DNA of 37,760 nucleotides from Actinomycetota bacterium (GCA_016870715.1 VGAL01000011.1:1-37760), one strand, 5' to 3'; shown: positions 1 to 8,207, numbered from the stretch's first letter. A program made the numbers and translations. Notes: generated by a model not told the origin, from the sequence alone.

Positions 1-1
1 G

Positions 2-271
2 CTCTACTTTGAAGTATTCGGAAGTGATGGTGCGGTAGTGATGGGTGGTAATGATGCTTTCAATTCTCATAATCAACCCAGCACCCTTGAGATTTACGGC
101 AAGCATGGTAAACGTGTAGAGAAATTTGATGCCTGCGACCCCTATCAATTGATGGCAGATGATTTTTCAAAGAAGATGCGCGGGCGTAGTGACTGCTGGA
201 TTATGTCTCTTGATGAGTCGCTGGTCTTTGCGCAATTCTTTGATGCAGTCTTTGCAAAGCTAACAAAGTGA
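2..271 (+). CDS. Gfo/Idh/MocA-type oxidoreductase, C-terminal fragment (5' end outside window)
   Basis: The reading frame is open from the left edge and stops with TGA at 269-271, giving the last 89 residues of a longer protein. The visible part begins LYFEVFGSDGAVVMGGNDAFN and continues with an extended strand-rich segment ending in a helix (SLVFAQFFDAVFAKLTK). This resembles the C-terminal substrate-binding domain of Gfo/Idh/MocA NAD(P)-dependent sugar or inositol oxidoreductases. The Rossmann domain lies outside the window, so cofactor and substrate cannot be read. The stop codon overlaps the GTG of the following broken hydrolase in a GTGA arrangement, which suggests the two were once co-translated. 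The family call rests on general resemblance of the C-terminus and is moderate. Confidence 0.55.
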   Translation, partial: LYFEVFGSDGAVVMGGNDAFNSHNQPSTLEIYGKHGKRVEKFDACDPYQLMADDFSKKMRGRSDCWIMSLDESLVFAQFFDAVFAKLTK

Positions 272-836
272 TTCACACTCTTCGCGACGGGCGCGCGTTT
301 GATTACATCACCAACGGCGCGAAAAACACCAATGCAATCCTCTTTCATCATGGCACGCCAGGGGGAGTGCACGCTCTGGGCTCCATGGATTGATGAGATT
401 TCAGACCTTTTTGCAGTTGCAGCGAGCAGACCTGGTTATGGACTCAGTGATCGGCGGAAGGGAAGAACGGTCGCTGACGATTTGGACGATCAATCGGGGT
501 TGCTTGATTTCCTGGGGGTAGAGAAATTTATTTCGATTGGGTGGTCTGGGGGAGGACCACATGCAATCAATATGACCCGTCATCCTCGATGCGTTGGCGC
601 GATCACTCTCGCAAGTTGATGAGAATCACGCGAGCTCATTTCGACGTTCGCTGGTGAAGGGTTACTCCGGTTGGCTCGATGATGATTTCATGGTGCCCAA
701 GGCGCATAGCAACTGGCTAGCAAAACATATCCCCACTGCGCAGTTGAATTTTGTTCCAGGTCATGGACATATCTCGCTCGTGGAGGAGTATCGCGGTGAA
801 ATTATCAACCGCGCGCGAATGTTGTTAAGCGTTTAG
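268..836 (+). pseudogene. Alpha/beta hydrolase, broken by frameshifts and internal deletions
   Basis: Hydrolase-like pieces lie in all three frames. Frame one, from GTG 268, encodes an N-terminus with the oxyanion-region signature HHGTPGG and stops at TGA 391-393. The second frame carries on from about 380 with WIDEISDLFAVAASRPGYGLSD and the nucleophile elbow GWSGGGPHA, then stops at TGA 617-619. The third frame carries WLDDDFMVPKAHSNWLAKHIP and the catalytic-His region GHGHISL to TAG 834-836. Intact relatives are about 270-290 residues, while only about 189 codons of length remain here. The lid region after ITLAS and the strand before MVP are missing. At least two frame changes and two deletions are therefore needed. 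The GTGA overlap with the upstream gene preserves the old operon structure. A functional short product is unlikely. Confidence 0.8.
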
Positions 837-1567
837 TCTTTTTTGCGCGGCGCGATGATGATCTCCTCTGGAGAAAGACGATGCGCACCAAATTTATTGA
901 CGTGAGAATCTTTCGGATAGCCAATCGCTAAACCAGTGAGCAACTTGTAATCCTTTGGTACTTCGAACTCTTTTCTTATGACATCGTCCCAGATGATTAC
1001 CGCACCCTGAAGGCAGGTACCTAATCCACGAGCATGTGCAGAGAGGATGAGGTTCTGCAACATCAAACCTGCATCATTCGCTGCAAAAATATGCAAACTC
1101 CTATGGATATAAATGAAGAGCTCTACCGGTGCGCCAAAGAATTGGTAATTTTTTCCCCACTGCTCATCCCGTGCCTTGCGATTGCCCCGTTCAATTCCAA
1201 TCCAGGTATACAACTCTCTGCCCACTCGCTCTGCGCGTGGTTTGAGTTCTGCAACATAGGGTCGGGCCATCAATCTATGGCTAGTTGGTAAGCCAGCCCC
1301 CGAAAGAAGTAGTCGTAGTTTGGTGAAGATACTTCCATTGCGAAATTGCGAGAGTTTTTTCCATCGAGCGCCAAATTCACTACTAATCCGATCTTTAACA
1401 TCACCGGTCGCGATACAGACTTTAAATGGCCGAGTATTCGACCAACTTGGCGCGGTGAGGCCATCGGCGATGAGTTCATGGAGAACCTCAGGTGAAATGG
1501 GGGTCCGGGAAAATTCGCGAGTTGTTCGTCGCGTATCTAGAAAATGACTGAAATCTTCAATCTTCAC
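833..1567 (-). CDS. Nitroreductase-family oxidoreductase
   Basis: This 244-residue protein has the layout of FMN-dependent nitroreductases. The N-terminal RRTTREF segment (residues about 13-19) is the phosphate-binding arginine cluster of the family. It is followed by SPEVLHELIADGLTAPSWSNTRPF, the usual helix leading into the APS-N-x-QPW-like flavin contact. Near residues 164-190, DAGLMLQNLILSAHARGLGTCLQGA matches the conserved second flavin-binding helix, and LLTGLAIGYP near the end is also typical. The substrate is unknown, since the family reduces nitro compounds, quinones or enones with NAD(P)H. The GTG start at 1567 is preceded by a minus-strand TAGACT hexamer 6 nt upstream. The stop overlaps the end of the hydrolase pseudogene on the other strand by 4 nt. 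Confidence 0.85.
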   Translation of the reverse strand: MKIEDFSHFLDTRRTTREFSRTPISPEVLHELIADGLTAPSWSNTRPFKVCIATGDVKDRISSEFGARWKKLSQFRNGSIFTKLRLLLSGAGLPTSHRLMARPYVAELKPRAERVGRELYTWIGIERGNRKARDEQWGKNYQFFGAPVELFIYIHRSLHIFAANDAGLMLQNLILSAHARGLGTCLQGAVIIWDDVIRKEFEVPKDYKLLTGLAIGYPKDSHVNKFGAHRLSPEEIIIAPRKKD

Positions 1568-1573
1568 TTTTCG

Positions 1574-1579
1574 AGTCTA
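1574..1579 (-). promoter_or_regulatory. Putative leaderless -10 element for the nitroreductase gene
   Basis: On the minus strand the hexamer reads TAGACT and ends 6 nt before the GTG at 1567. That spacing would put the transcription start on or next to the start codon. No clear -35 is visible. The same hexamer sits on the opposite strand before the divergent gene. Confidence 0.5.
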
Positions 1580-1599
1580 GCGCAGGGAGATTTTTCGTT

Positions 1600-1605
1600 T
1601 AGACT
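1600..1605 (+). promoter_or_regulatory. Putative leaderless -10 element for the secreted protein gene
   Basis: TAGACT lies 8 nt before the ATG at 1614, and there is no Shine-Dalgarno sequence in the 8-nt gap. This is the leaderless arrangement seen repeatedly in this window. No convincing -35 is seen. Confidence 0.55.
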
Positions 1606-1613
1606 CCTTTCGT

Positions 1614-3131
1614 ATGAAGGTTACTGCGAGGCAAAATATTGGTATTGCCTTAACTCTCACCACGCTCTTTTTTCTCGCAGGAGCATCACCTTCCATTGCG
1701 GGAGTAGGCGATGTCATACCCGGTCGAACATTTGAACCGCATAATCCGCCCTACTGGCTTGCATGTTCAACGCTTAATCAAACCGATAATTGTGTTGAAT
1801 CGATTGAACTTTTTGATGAAAAAAATAAAACTTGGATCAAGGGTGTTGAGTTAAAGAATTCTTGGTACAAACAAGGTGCATCACTGCCCCTGCGCGAAGA
1901 AGACCCGTCCGGAAAGTTCGTCTGCGGAACCGGTAACACCAGCGAATACGATGTTTGTTATGAATTCCCCGGAGCAGCAATCGACGGTAGTAGTCAGTAT
2001 GTTGCGGCTATTGTCTATTCGAAAGAGGAGGTACCTGGTTTTCCACGCATCAAGAATTCGTTTGTACCCTTGAATGGGGTCGACCCGCGAAAACCACTCG
2101 ATTCGCGAACGAGTGGTTGGCAAGTACTGAAACCAGGGACAACGTGGCGGATGACTCTTATCGCCGACAAAGTTGCCAAAGGGGCAGGTCTTGCTTGGGC
2201 GTGGATGAAGAATCCCAGCATCGATATAGAAACTGGTAAAGATGGCAAGCAGAGGTTGATTACATCCGGCTCAGTTCAAGAAGTTCATTCCTATCGACAC
2301 GATGGTCCGTGGGATAAGAATCCTTGCATGCAAGATACAAAGAACGAGCTCGTTGCTAACGACTATCGGGTGGAGTATTCAATCAACATCGATCCCTATG
2401 TGGGGGAGTATGCCAATCTGCAAGGTACCCCGCCGGGTGGAATATTTTTGAATTCAAACGGTGGCTGCGCATACGAAGTGAAGTTCGATAGGCAGAACAA
2501 CAAGATAATCGTCGTGTCTACGGGACCGCATTACGATGTTTTTAAGAATGTCATTGACGGATGGTTCGAGGCGAGTATTCGGGGTGATCTCATCCGAAAG
2601 GTTTTCGGTTTAGAACCAAAGACTATGCAAGAGGCGATTGTCGAAGTCACAGATAATGCGGGAAGTCCGAAAGCCGCAACATTTACAACGCAATATAAGA
2701 GCGTCACAGATAAAGTTGAGATAAAGGGGTTGGGTTTTACTTTCTCTTCAACAAAGATTGCCATAACACTAAAGAAGCCGGCCGAGGCAGAAACGCCGCC
2801 ACCCTCAAATAAGTCAGCTAGCAACACATCGGGCTCTAATTCGGCAGATAATTCAATGCCGAATTCAAAACGGAATTCGACTCGTATTTACACCCTCAAA
2901 AATGGCGCCACCATCATCGCAAGTCCCGGAGATCTCTTGGTGTTTAAATCAACAGTGAAAGGCCGGTGGCTTGTTGGTGGGGATACTGCTGGACTCATTC
3001 AGACTTCGCCATTACCAAAGGGCTTAGGTGTCACGTCAGGAGTTGCTCTGAAGCCAACGACAGCTGGTACCACAACTGTTCCGATCAAAATTGGTGCGAA
3101 GGTCTATAAAGTAAAACTCATCGTAAAGTGA
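1614..3131 (+). CDS. Large secreted protein of unknown function
   Basis: I do not recognise this 505-residue protein. The N-terminus (MKVTARQNIGIALTLTTLFF) is basic, then hydrophobic, and ends in a small-residue site near ASPSIAG, so it looks like a Sec signal peptide of about 29 residues. The next 350 residues are rich in Trp, Tyr, Gly and paired Cys (for example ACSTLNQTDNCVES and GTGNTSEYDVCYEF), which suggests an extracellular beta-rich fold with disulfides. A Ser/Asn/Pro linker (about 395-422) separates a C-terminal module of about 80 residues that begins TRIYTLKNGATIIASPGDLLVF and ends in alternating Val/Lys strands, resembling a small immunoglobulin-like surface domain. There is no LPXTG motif or terminal anchor. 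It probably works outside the membrane. ATG 1614 is supported by the -10 hexamer 8 nt upstream. Confidence 0.7.
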   Translation: MKVTARQNIGIALTLTTLFFLAGASPSIAGVGDVIPGRTFEPHNPPYWLACSTLNQTDNCVESIELFDEKNKTWIKGVELKNSWYKQGASLPLREEDPSGKFVCGTGNTSEYDVCYEFPGAAIDGSSQYVAAIVYSKEEVPGFPRIKNSFVPLNGVDPRKPLDSRTSGWQVLKPGTTWRMTLIADKVAKGAGLAWAWMKNPSIDIETGKDGKQRLITSGSVQEVHSYRHDGPWDKNPCMQDTKNELVANDYRVEYSINIDPYVGEYANLQGTPPGGIFLNSNGGCAYEVKFDRQNNKIIVVSTGPHYDVFKNVIDGWFEASIRGDLIRKVFGLEPKTMQEAIVEVTDNAGSPKAATFTTQYKSVTDKVEIKGLGFTFSSTKIAITLKKPAEAETPPPSNKSASNTSGSNSADNSMPNSKRNSTRIYTLKNGATIIASPGDLLVFKSTVKGRWLVGGDTAGLIQTSPLPKGLGVTSGVALKPTTAGTTTVPIKIGAKVYKVKLIVK

Positions 3132-3147
3132 TGCTCAAACCGTGCTG

Positions 3148-3219
3148 TGGACGATACTGGGATCGAACCAGTGACCCCTTCCATGTCAAGGAAGTGCGCT
3201 ACCGCTGCGCCAATCGTCC
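3148..3219 (-). tRNA. tRNA-Val (GAC)
   Basis: The minus strand folds as a cloverleaf. The acceptor GGACGAT pairs with ATCGTCC, the anticodon stem CTTCC/GGAAG holds the loop TTGACAT, and the T-arm contains GGTTCGATCCC. Anticodon GAC reads valine codons GUC/GUU. The discriminator base is A and CCA is not encoded. It is the last of three tandem tRNAs and converges with the secreted protein gene 17 nt away. Confidence 0.93.
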
Positions 3220-3240
3220 GGGTTGTGTAGTTGTTTATCG

Positions 3241-3311
3241 AGGTGGGAACGGGATTTGAACCCGTGTAGCAGGATTTGCAGTCCTGAGCCTCGCCTCTCG
3301 GCCATCCCACC
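3241..3311 (-). tRNA. tRNA-Cys (GCA)
   Basis: The acceptor stem GGTGGGA/TCCCACC and the anticodon stem CAGGA/TCCTG, with loop CTGCAAA, give anticodon GCA. The T-arm is GGGTTCAAATCCC. The discriminator is U, the normal identity base for cysteine tRNA. CCA is not encoded, so a CCA-adding enzyme is needed. Confidence 0.93.
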
Positions 3312-3343
3312 AAAGGAGTTCACCTGTTGGTAAACCACTTTCG

Positions 3344-3416
3344 AGCGGATGACGGGACTCGAACCCGCGACATTCACCTTGGCAAGGTGATGCGCTACCA
3401 ACTGCGCTACATCCGC
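3344..3416 (-). tRNA. tRNA-Gly (GCC)
   Basis: The acceptor stem GCGGATG/CATCCGC and the anticodon stem TCACC/GGTGA, with loop TTGCCAA, give anticodon GCC. The T-arm is GGGTTCGAGTCCC. The discriminator is U, as in bacterial glycine tRNAs, and CCA is not encoded. It is the first gene of the Gly-Cys-Val transcript. Confidence 0.93.
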
Positions 3417-3431
3417 ATTTATGCAGGGGGA

Positions 3432-3437
3432 AATCTA
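3432..3437 (-). promoter_or_regulatory. Possible -10 element for the tRNA Gly-Cys-Val cluster
   Basis: On the minus strand the hexamer reads TAGATT and lies 15 nt before the first base of tRNA-Gly. This would leave a 5' leader of about 8 nt for RNase P to remove. No clear -35 is visible, so confidence is modest. Confidence 0.35.
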
Positions 3438-3488
3438 CCGCAGGGGCAGGGGGTAGGGCGAACCCGTCTCGATTGAGGGGGCGTGGGC

Positions 3489-3494
3489 TACGGT
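3489..3494 (+). promoter_or_regulatory. Putative leaderless -10 element for pabB
   Basis: TACGGT sits 7 nt before ATG 3502, the same spacing as other leaderless candidates here. It overlaps the alternative GTG at 3493, which argues that the start is ATG 3502. Confidence 0.45.
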
Positions 3495-3501
3495 GGGGAG
3501 T

Positions 3502-4506
3502 ATGGAGTTCGGCTTCTATCGAAATGGGCTGTGGGCCCGTGATTTGGTGGAAATTTCCGATGATCCCGCATCTATCGGTGATGGAAATTTTTGGGCCGTT
3601 CTCATCACGTACGAAGGGAAGATGACCTTCGCACGTTTTGCAGATGTGGAACGTAATTCCGAAGGTTCATTTTTTGGATTTGCCGATACCCAACCGTGGC
3701 AACACCCCACCTCATCCTGGCAGAGCTCGCTCTCTCGCGAGGAATATGTTGAGGCAGTAGCGCAGGTGCGAAGCGCGATTGCGCGCGGAGAGGTCTATCA
3801 AATAAATCTCTGTCGCACTCTCACCACATCTACCGAATCCACAAACCTCCTCGGCGTGATGTCGCGCCTGCGCAGAGGCAATCCCGCTCCGTATCTCACT
3901 TCGTTAGAACTTCCCGAGATTTCCATAGCGTCGGCATCTCCTGAATTACTACTCAAGCGAGAGGGTTCGTTGATTACCTCAAGCCCGATTAAAGGAACTG
4001 CGAAGAACCCTGATGAATTTCTGGAGAAGGATCGCGCCGAAAATGTGATGATTGTTGATCTAGTTCGCCACGACTTTGGTTCGATTTGCACAACAGGTTC
4101 AATTCACGTCCCTCGACTACTTGGCGTAGAAGAACATCCAGGTCTAGCTCATCTAGTCTCTGATATTCAAGGAACGCTTCGAAGTGATATCTCCTGGGGT
4201 GAGATCTTCTCCGCCATTCTTCCTGCCGGTTCCATCAGTGGCGCACCGAAATCCTCTGCCATCGATTTAATAGCGAAGCTAGAAGAACTAGAGGATGGAG
4301 AGCGCGGACCGTACTGCGGAGCGATTGGATGGGTGCACGGAGCGCGAGCCGAGCTAGCAGTGGGCATTCGCACCTTCTGGCTCCAATCTGGAACCCTCAA
4401 ATTTGGCACCGGCGCTGGCATCACCTGGGGCTCAGATGCAGAATTGGAGTGGGCTGAGACTGAACTTAAGGCCAGTCGTTTACTATCAATTGTTAATCAC
4501 CGTTAG
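3502..4506 (+). CDS. pabB: Aminodeoxychorismate synthase component I
   Basis: This 334-residue protein is the chorismate-binding catalytic subunit that makes 4-amino-4-deoxychorismate for folate synthesis. After an N-terminal lead of about 75 residues comes the chorismate-enzyme domain, with YVEAVAQVRSAIARGEVYQINL, the SASPELLLKREG segment and PIKGT, whose lysine (about residue 164) is the reactive residue of ADC synthases. It also has AGSISGAPK and the C-terminal GTGAGITWGSDAELEWAETELK. The usual VRNDLGR motif reads VRHDFGS, a substitution worth noting. The glutamine amidotransferase partner PabA is not encoded nearby. PabC follows 43 nt downstream, which supports PabB over anthranilate synthase. 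ATG 3502 is preferred over GTG 3493 because of the -10 hexamer 7 nt upstream. Confidence 0.9.
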   Translation: MEFGFYRNGLWARDLVEISDDPASIGDGNFWAVLITYEGKMTFARFADVERNSEGSFFGFADTQPWQHPTSSWQSSLSREEYVEAVAQVRSAIARGEVYQINLCRTLTTSTESTNLLGVMSRLRRGNPAPYLTSLELPEISIASASPELLLKREGSLITSSPIKGTAKNPDEFLEKDRAENVMIVDLVRHDFGSICTTGSIHVPRLLGVEEHPGLAHLVSDIQGTLRSDISWGEIFSAILPAGSISGAPKSSAIDLIAKLEELEDGERGPYCGAIGWVHGARAELAVGIRTFWLQSGTLKFGTGAGITWGSDAELEWAETELKASRLLSIVNHR

Positions 4507-4549
4507 TTCAGCGCCGGCCCACCTTTAGAGAAAGAGATAGTTCGCAACG

Positions 4550-5335
4550 ATGCTCTGGTTCAATGATCGTTTAGTCGATGAACGGGAGAACTCCTCCCTC
4601 ATTCCCCTCTCTGATCGCTCCTTTCTTCTTGGTGAAGGGCTCTTTGAAACGATTCTCACAATTAACGCTAAAGCCGTTGCCCTCGATCGACACATTGCAC
4701 GGATACATAACGGGGCAGCGGTGTTAGGAATTAGCGCTCCAACAGGAGACGCTCTCGCTGTAGCGGTAACGGCTCTCTTGCAGAGCACCTCTGAGATCAG
4801 CCTGGGGCGGATGCGCATCACCATCTCAGGTTCTGGTGCGCTTCTTGTCACCCACCAGCCCTATGAGGAGTGGAGCGAACCTGCGAGAATCGTCACCTAC
4901 CCACATCCCTTCAATGCTAAGTCACCTCTACAGAAGGTGAAATCCACCTCCTACGGCGAATATCTCCTAGCCTTTAAATACGCGCAAGATCGAAATGCAG
5001 ATGACTCGCTCCTTTTCAACACCGAAGATTCCGTAATGGAGAGCAGCACCGCAAACATCATCGCGCTCATCGGTGGGAAGTGGGTAACCCCGCCGCTATC
5101 TGCAGGGCCACTGCCTGGCATCACTCGCGAATTACTCATCGAATGGGGCCACCTGACTGAACGTGAATTGATTTTCGAGGAGATTCAGAGGTGTGAGTCG
5201 ATAGCGTTAATCTCGAGTTTGCGAAGCGTTCAGCCCATCGGCGAGATAAACGGTCGCAAATACAAGACCGGAGGGAAGGTGGAGGAAATCTCCACTTTAT
5301 ATAAAAGGTCTCTGGCCGGTAATCTAAACCCGTGA
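4550..5335 (+). CDS. pabC: Aminodeoxychorismate lyase (class IV PLP aminotransferase fold)
   Basis: This 261-residue protein would remove pyruvate from aminodeoxychorismate to give p-aminobenzoate. It has the fold-type IV hallmarks: the N-terminal SDRSFLLGEGLFETI, the PLP lysine in VKSTSY (Lys131), and the ESSTANI segment, whose glutamate (about residue 164) contacts the cofactor ring nitrogen. Branched-chain or D-amino-acid aminotransferases share these motifs, but the position directly after pabB favours PabC. It overlaps the next gene by 4 nt (GTGA). A GATAGT hexamer 8 nt before the ATG could be an additional start signal, but this is weak. Confidence 0.87.
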   Translation: MLWFNDRLVDERENSSLIPLSDRSFLLGEGLFETILTINAKAVALDRHIARIHNGAAVLGISAPTGDALAVAVTALLQSTSEISLGRMRITISGSGALLVTHQPYEEWSEPARIVTYPHPFNAKSPLQKVKSTSYGEYLLAFKYAQDRNADDSLLFNTEDSVMESSTANIIALIGGKWVTPPLSAGPLPGITRELLIEWGHLTERELIFEEIQRCESIALISSLRSVQPIGEINGRKYKTGGKVEEISTLYKRSLAGNLNP

Positions 5336-5670
5336 TCAAGCGATTCCGAGCGAAAGCGAAAACCACTCCAGCAGGGGAGTTGGCGTGGCGAATCGGCGTC
5401 GCCGTACTTGGAGGGACCATCACAGCCCTCGGTGCGGTCTTTCTCATCACTCCAGGTCCTGGTTGGTTAATCATCTTCGCCGGACTTGGAATCCTCGCCT
5501 CTGAATTTGCGTGGGCTGAGCGTGCGCTCATTAAGACGAAGGTGGTTGCATTGCGAGCGGCCCAAAAAGCCTTACCACCAGGAAAGCGCCGACTCTATAT
5601 TTCCCTCGCAGTCGCGCTACTCATTCTCATTGTTCTTGCGCTCCTAGCCATCCGCCGCAATTTCGCCTAG
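5332..5670 (+). CDS. PGPGW-motif membrane protein (TIGR02611-like)
   Basis: This 112-residue protein begins with a basic segment (IKRFRAKAKTT). A hydrophobic hairpin follows, roughly residues 20-62, with ITPGPGWLIIFAGLGILASEF at its centre. That PGPGW turn between two membrane helices defines a small family common in actinobacteria. A basic amphipathic stretch and a third membrane helix (about 92-108, ISLAVALLILIVLALLAI) complete it. Function is unknown. Start GTG 5332 overlaps the pabC stop, so translation is probably coupled, although the adjacency need not mean a folate role. Confidence 0.8.
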   Translation: MIKRFRAKAKTTPAGELAWRIGVAVLGGTITALGAVFLITPGPGWLIIFAGLGILASEFAWAERALIKTKVVALRAAQKALPPGKRRLYISLAVALLILIVLALLAIRRNFA

Positions 5671-5687
5671 ATAAGAGCTGCTCGCGA

Positions 5688-5693
5688 TAGGCT
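5688..5693 (+). promoter_or_regulatory. Putative leaderless -10 element for thrS
   Basis: TAGGCT lies 8 nt before the thrS ATG at 5702. The gap contains no ribosome binding site. I see no T-box or other structured leader, and the 31-nt space after the previous gene is too short for one. Confidence 0.5.
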
Positions 5694-5701
5694 TTCGAAT
5701 T

Positions 5702-7690
5702 ATGGCTCCTGTTGCAATCACGCTCAATGGCGCGCACTCTACGGTGACAATAGAGAAGTACACCGGCGAACTTTTCAAGGACCGCCCCGAGGTAATTGCC
5801 CTTCGAATCAACGGTGAACTCCGCGATCTTAATACCGAGTTAAAAGATGGTGATGTTGTCGAGACGATAGCAATCTCCTCACCCGATGGTTTAGCAATCT
5901 TGCGCCACTCCAGCGCACACGTCTTAGCGCAAGCTGTTCAGACGCTATTTCCTGGCACGCGCCTTGGAATAGGACCACCGATAAAAGATGGGTTCTATTA
6001 CGACTTCGATTCGGCTAAGCCTTTTACACCTGAGGACTTGCTCTCGCTCGAAAAAGAGATGAATAAGATCATCAAGGGCAATCAACGTTTTCGTCGTCGC
6101 GTAGTAACTGAACAAGAGGCTCTGTCAGAGTTGTCGCACGAACCATTTAAATGTGAACTCATCGGAATCAAATCTCAAGCGAATGATGAATCTGCCGTCG
6201 AAGTTGGCGCTGGTGAATTGACTATCTATGACAACCTCAACCGAGATGGCGAGATTGCCTGGAAAGATCTTTGTCGGGGGCCTCATATTCCCACTACAAA
6301 GTTAATTCCTGCCGTAAAACTCATGCGCTCATCAGGGGCATACTGGCGAGGTTCAGAGAAGAATCCGATGTTGCAACGAATCTACGGAACAACTTGGCCT
6401 AGCCAGGAAGAATTAGATTCCTACCTCAACTTCCTAGAAGAGGCTGAAAAACGTGATCATCGACGATTGGGCTCTGAACTTGATCTTTTCTCCTTCCCTG
6501 AGGAGATCGGTTCCGGTCTTGCAGTCTTCCACCCCAAAGGTGGAATCATCCGCCGGGCAATGGAGGATTATTCGCGCAAGCGACACGAGGAAGAGGATTA
6601 TCAATTCGTCTATTCGCCTCACCTGACGAAATCAGCGCTATTTGAAACTTCAGGACACCTTGAGTGGTATGCCGAAGGAATGTATCCACCGATGGCCCTT
6701 GATGAAGAGCGCAATAGCGATGGAAGCATCAAGAGGGCAGGCGCCTCCTATTACATGAAGCCGATGAATTGCCCTTTCCATAATTTGATTTATAGATCGC
6801 GTGGACGCTCATATCGGGAACTTCCATTACGCCTCTTCGAATTTGGAACTGTCTATCGTTACGAAAAATCTGGAGTGATCCAAGGATTAACTCGTGCTCG
6901 TGGTTTTACACAGGACGATGCACACATTTATTGCACGCCCGAACAGATGCCCGAAGAACTTGACAATCTGCTGACCTTTGTTCTCAACTTACTTCGTGAC
7001 TATGGACTTAATGACTTCTATCTCGAGCTCTCCACTCGCAGCGACGAAAAGTATGTGGGAGAGGATCATGATTGGGCGGTGGCAACCGAACGACTTCGCG
7101 AAGCGGCGCAGCGCCAGAATCTTGAATTGATTCTCGATGAGGGGGGAGCGGCGTTCTACGGGCCGAAGATTTCTGTACAAGCAAAGGATGCCATCGGTCG
7201 CACATGGCAAATGTCGACGATTCAGGTCGATTTCCAACTTCCTACCCGCTTTGATCTCGAATATGTTGCATCCGACGGTTCACGCGCACGACCGGTCATG
7301 ATCCATCGCGCTCTTTTCGGTTCCATTGAGAGATTCTTTGGAGTTCTCACTGAGCACTATGCCGGTGCATTTCCACCATGGCTTGCTCCGATTCAAGTCC
7401 GCGCAATTCCTGTAGCGGACGCTTTCTTGCCATACTTGAATGAGATTGCTTCGACCATGCGTCGCTCTGGGATTCGCATTGACGTCGACGCAAGTGACGA
7501 TCGAATGCAGAAGAAGATTCGCAATGCACAGATGGAGAAGATTCCATTTATGATCATCGCTGGTGAAGTTGACCAACAGGCCCAGGCGATTTCTATTCGC
7601 TATCGAAATGGCGAACAGAAGAATGGCATCCCAATTGCAGAAGCGATAGCCGAGATTCAGAACGCAATCGACACTCGAATACAGGTATAG
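5702..7690 (+). CDS. thrS: Threonyl-tRNA synthetase
   Basis: This 662-residue class II synthetase charges tRNA-Thr. The domain order is complete. An N-terminal TGS domain (about 1-60) is followed by the editing domain, with the zinc-like motif His69/His73 (HSSAH) and Cys191/His195. The catalytic core (about 260-560) has zinc ligand Cys357 in MNCPFH, motif 2 [24 protein letters not shown] and motif 3 near [14 protein letters not shown]. The C-terminal anticodon-binding domain contains [12 protein letters not shown]. Because the editing residues are present, it should clear Ser-tRNA-Thr. It heads the block that continues with the HIT protein gene 1 nt downstream, as in other actinobacteria. Confidence 0.97.
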   Translation: MAPVAITLNGAHSTVTIEKYTGELFKDRPEVIALRINGELRDLNTELKDGDVVETIAISSPDGLAILRHSSAHVLAQAVQTLFPGTRLGIGPPIKDGFYYDFDSAKPFTPEDLLSLEKEMNKIIKGNQRFRRRVVTEQEALSELSHEPFKCELIGIKSQANDESAVEVGAGELTIYDNLNRDGEIAWKDLCRGPHIPTTKLIPAVKLMRSSGAYWRGSEKNPMLQRIYGTTWPSQEELDSYLNFLEEAEKRDHRRLGSELDLFSFPEEIGSGLAVFHPKGGIIRRAMEDYSRKRHEEEDYQFVYSPHLTKSALFETSGHLEWYAEGMYPPMALDEERNSDGSIKRAGASYYMKPMNCPFHNLIYRSRGRSYRELPLRLFEFGTVYRYEKSGVIQGLTRARGFTQDDAHIYCTPEQMPEELDNLLTFVLNLLRDYGLNDFYLELSTRSDEKYVGEDHDWAVATERLREAAQRQNLELILDEGGAAFYGPKISVQAKDAIGRTWQMSTIQVDFQLPTRFDLEYVASDGSRARPVMIHRALFGSIERFFGVLTEHYAGAFPPWLAPIQVRAIPVADAFLPYLNEIASTMRRSGIRIDVDASDDRMQKKIRNAQMEKIPFMIIAGEVDQQAQAISIRYRNGEQKNGIPIAEAIAEIQNAIDTRIQV

Positions 7691-7691
7691 C

Positions 7692-8195
7692 GTGAGTGGA
7701 ATATCTGATCACTGGGAGCGAATCTGGTCGCCCTATCGCAAGGAGTACAACGAGCTGCTGGCCGGCGGCGAAATGAAGTGCCCGTTCTGTCACATCCCTT
7801 CACTATCAGATGAAGAATCTCTGATCCTTGCTCGAGGAGAATTTACCTACGTTGTTCTTAATCGCTATCCCTATAACCCGGGCCACCTTCTTATATGCAC
7901 CTATCGCCACATCGGGGAGTACTTAGATCTCAATGCCGGTGAATTAAATGAAATCTCATCTTTTACTAAAGATGCAATCAGGGCGCTGCGGGGAATAAGT
8001 TCGAACGTCAACTTCAATATCGGTATTAATTTGGGAAGAATTGCAGGTGCGGGAATACCGGAACACTTCCATCAACATATTGTTCCACGTTGGCAAGGAG
8101 ATTCGAATTTCATGCCGGTAATTGGTGGAACCAAAGTGCTTTCGCAGATGTTGGACGAGACGAGAGAAATTCTCGTAAATCTCTGGCCGAAGTAA
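7692..8195 (+). CDS. HIT-family protein (AP4A hydrolase/phosphorylase-like)
   Basis: This 167-residue protein has the histidine-triad signature HFHQHIVPRW near residues 137-146, preceded by NLGRIAGAGIPEH, which places it in the nucleotide hydrolase/transferase HIT family. A CPFC pair at about residues 30-33 is a probable structural zinc site, as in the actinobacterial protein between thrS and pgsA (Rv2613c in M. tuberculosis, reported as an AP4A phosphorylase). Dinucleoside polyphosphates are by-products of aminoacyl-tRNA synthetases, so the place next to thrS is sensible. The GTG start follows the thrS stop by 1 nt. The substrate is inferred from the family. Confidence 0.85.
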   Translation: MSGISDHWERIWSPYRKEYNELLAGGEMKCPFCHIPSLSDEESLILARGEFTYVVLNRYPYNPGHLLICTYRHIGEYLDLNAGELNEISSFTKDAIRALRGISSNVNFNIGINLGRIAGAGIPEHFHQHIVPRWQGDSNFMPVIGGTKVLSQMLDETREILVNLWPK

Positions 8196-8207
8196 TTCTA
8201 AAGCTTT

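Noticed and set aside
145-372. Minus-strand open frame over the oxidoreductase end and pseudogene
   Set aside because: No recognisable motif. It covers sequence already explained on the plus strand and is a shadow frame.
3493-3501. GTG 3493 as pabB start with GGGGAG as ribosome binding site
   Set aside because: The GGGGAG lies downstream of the GTG and only 1 nt from ATG 3502, so it fits neither start. The TACGGT hexamer at 3489-3494 fits a leaderless ATG 3502 better.
5671-5701. T-box leader before thrS
   Set aside because: The gap is 31 nt, far too short for a T-box, and no AGGGTGG-like sequence is present.
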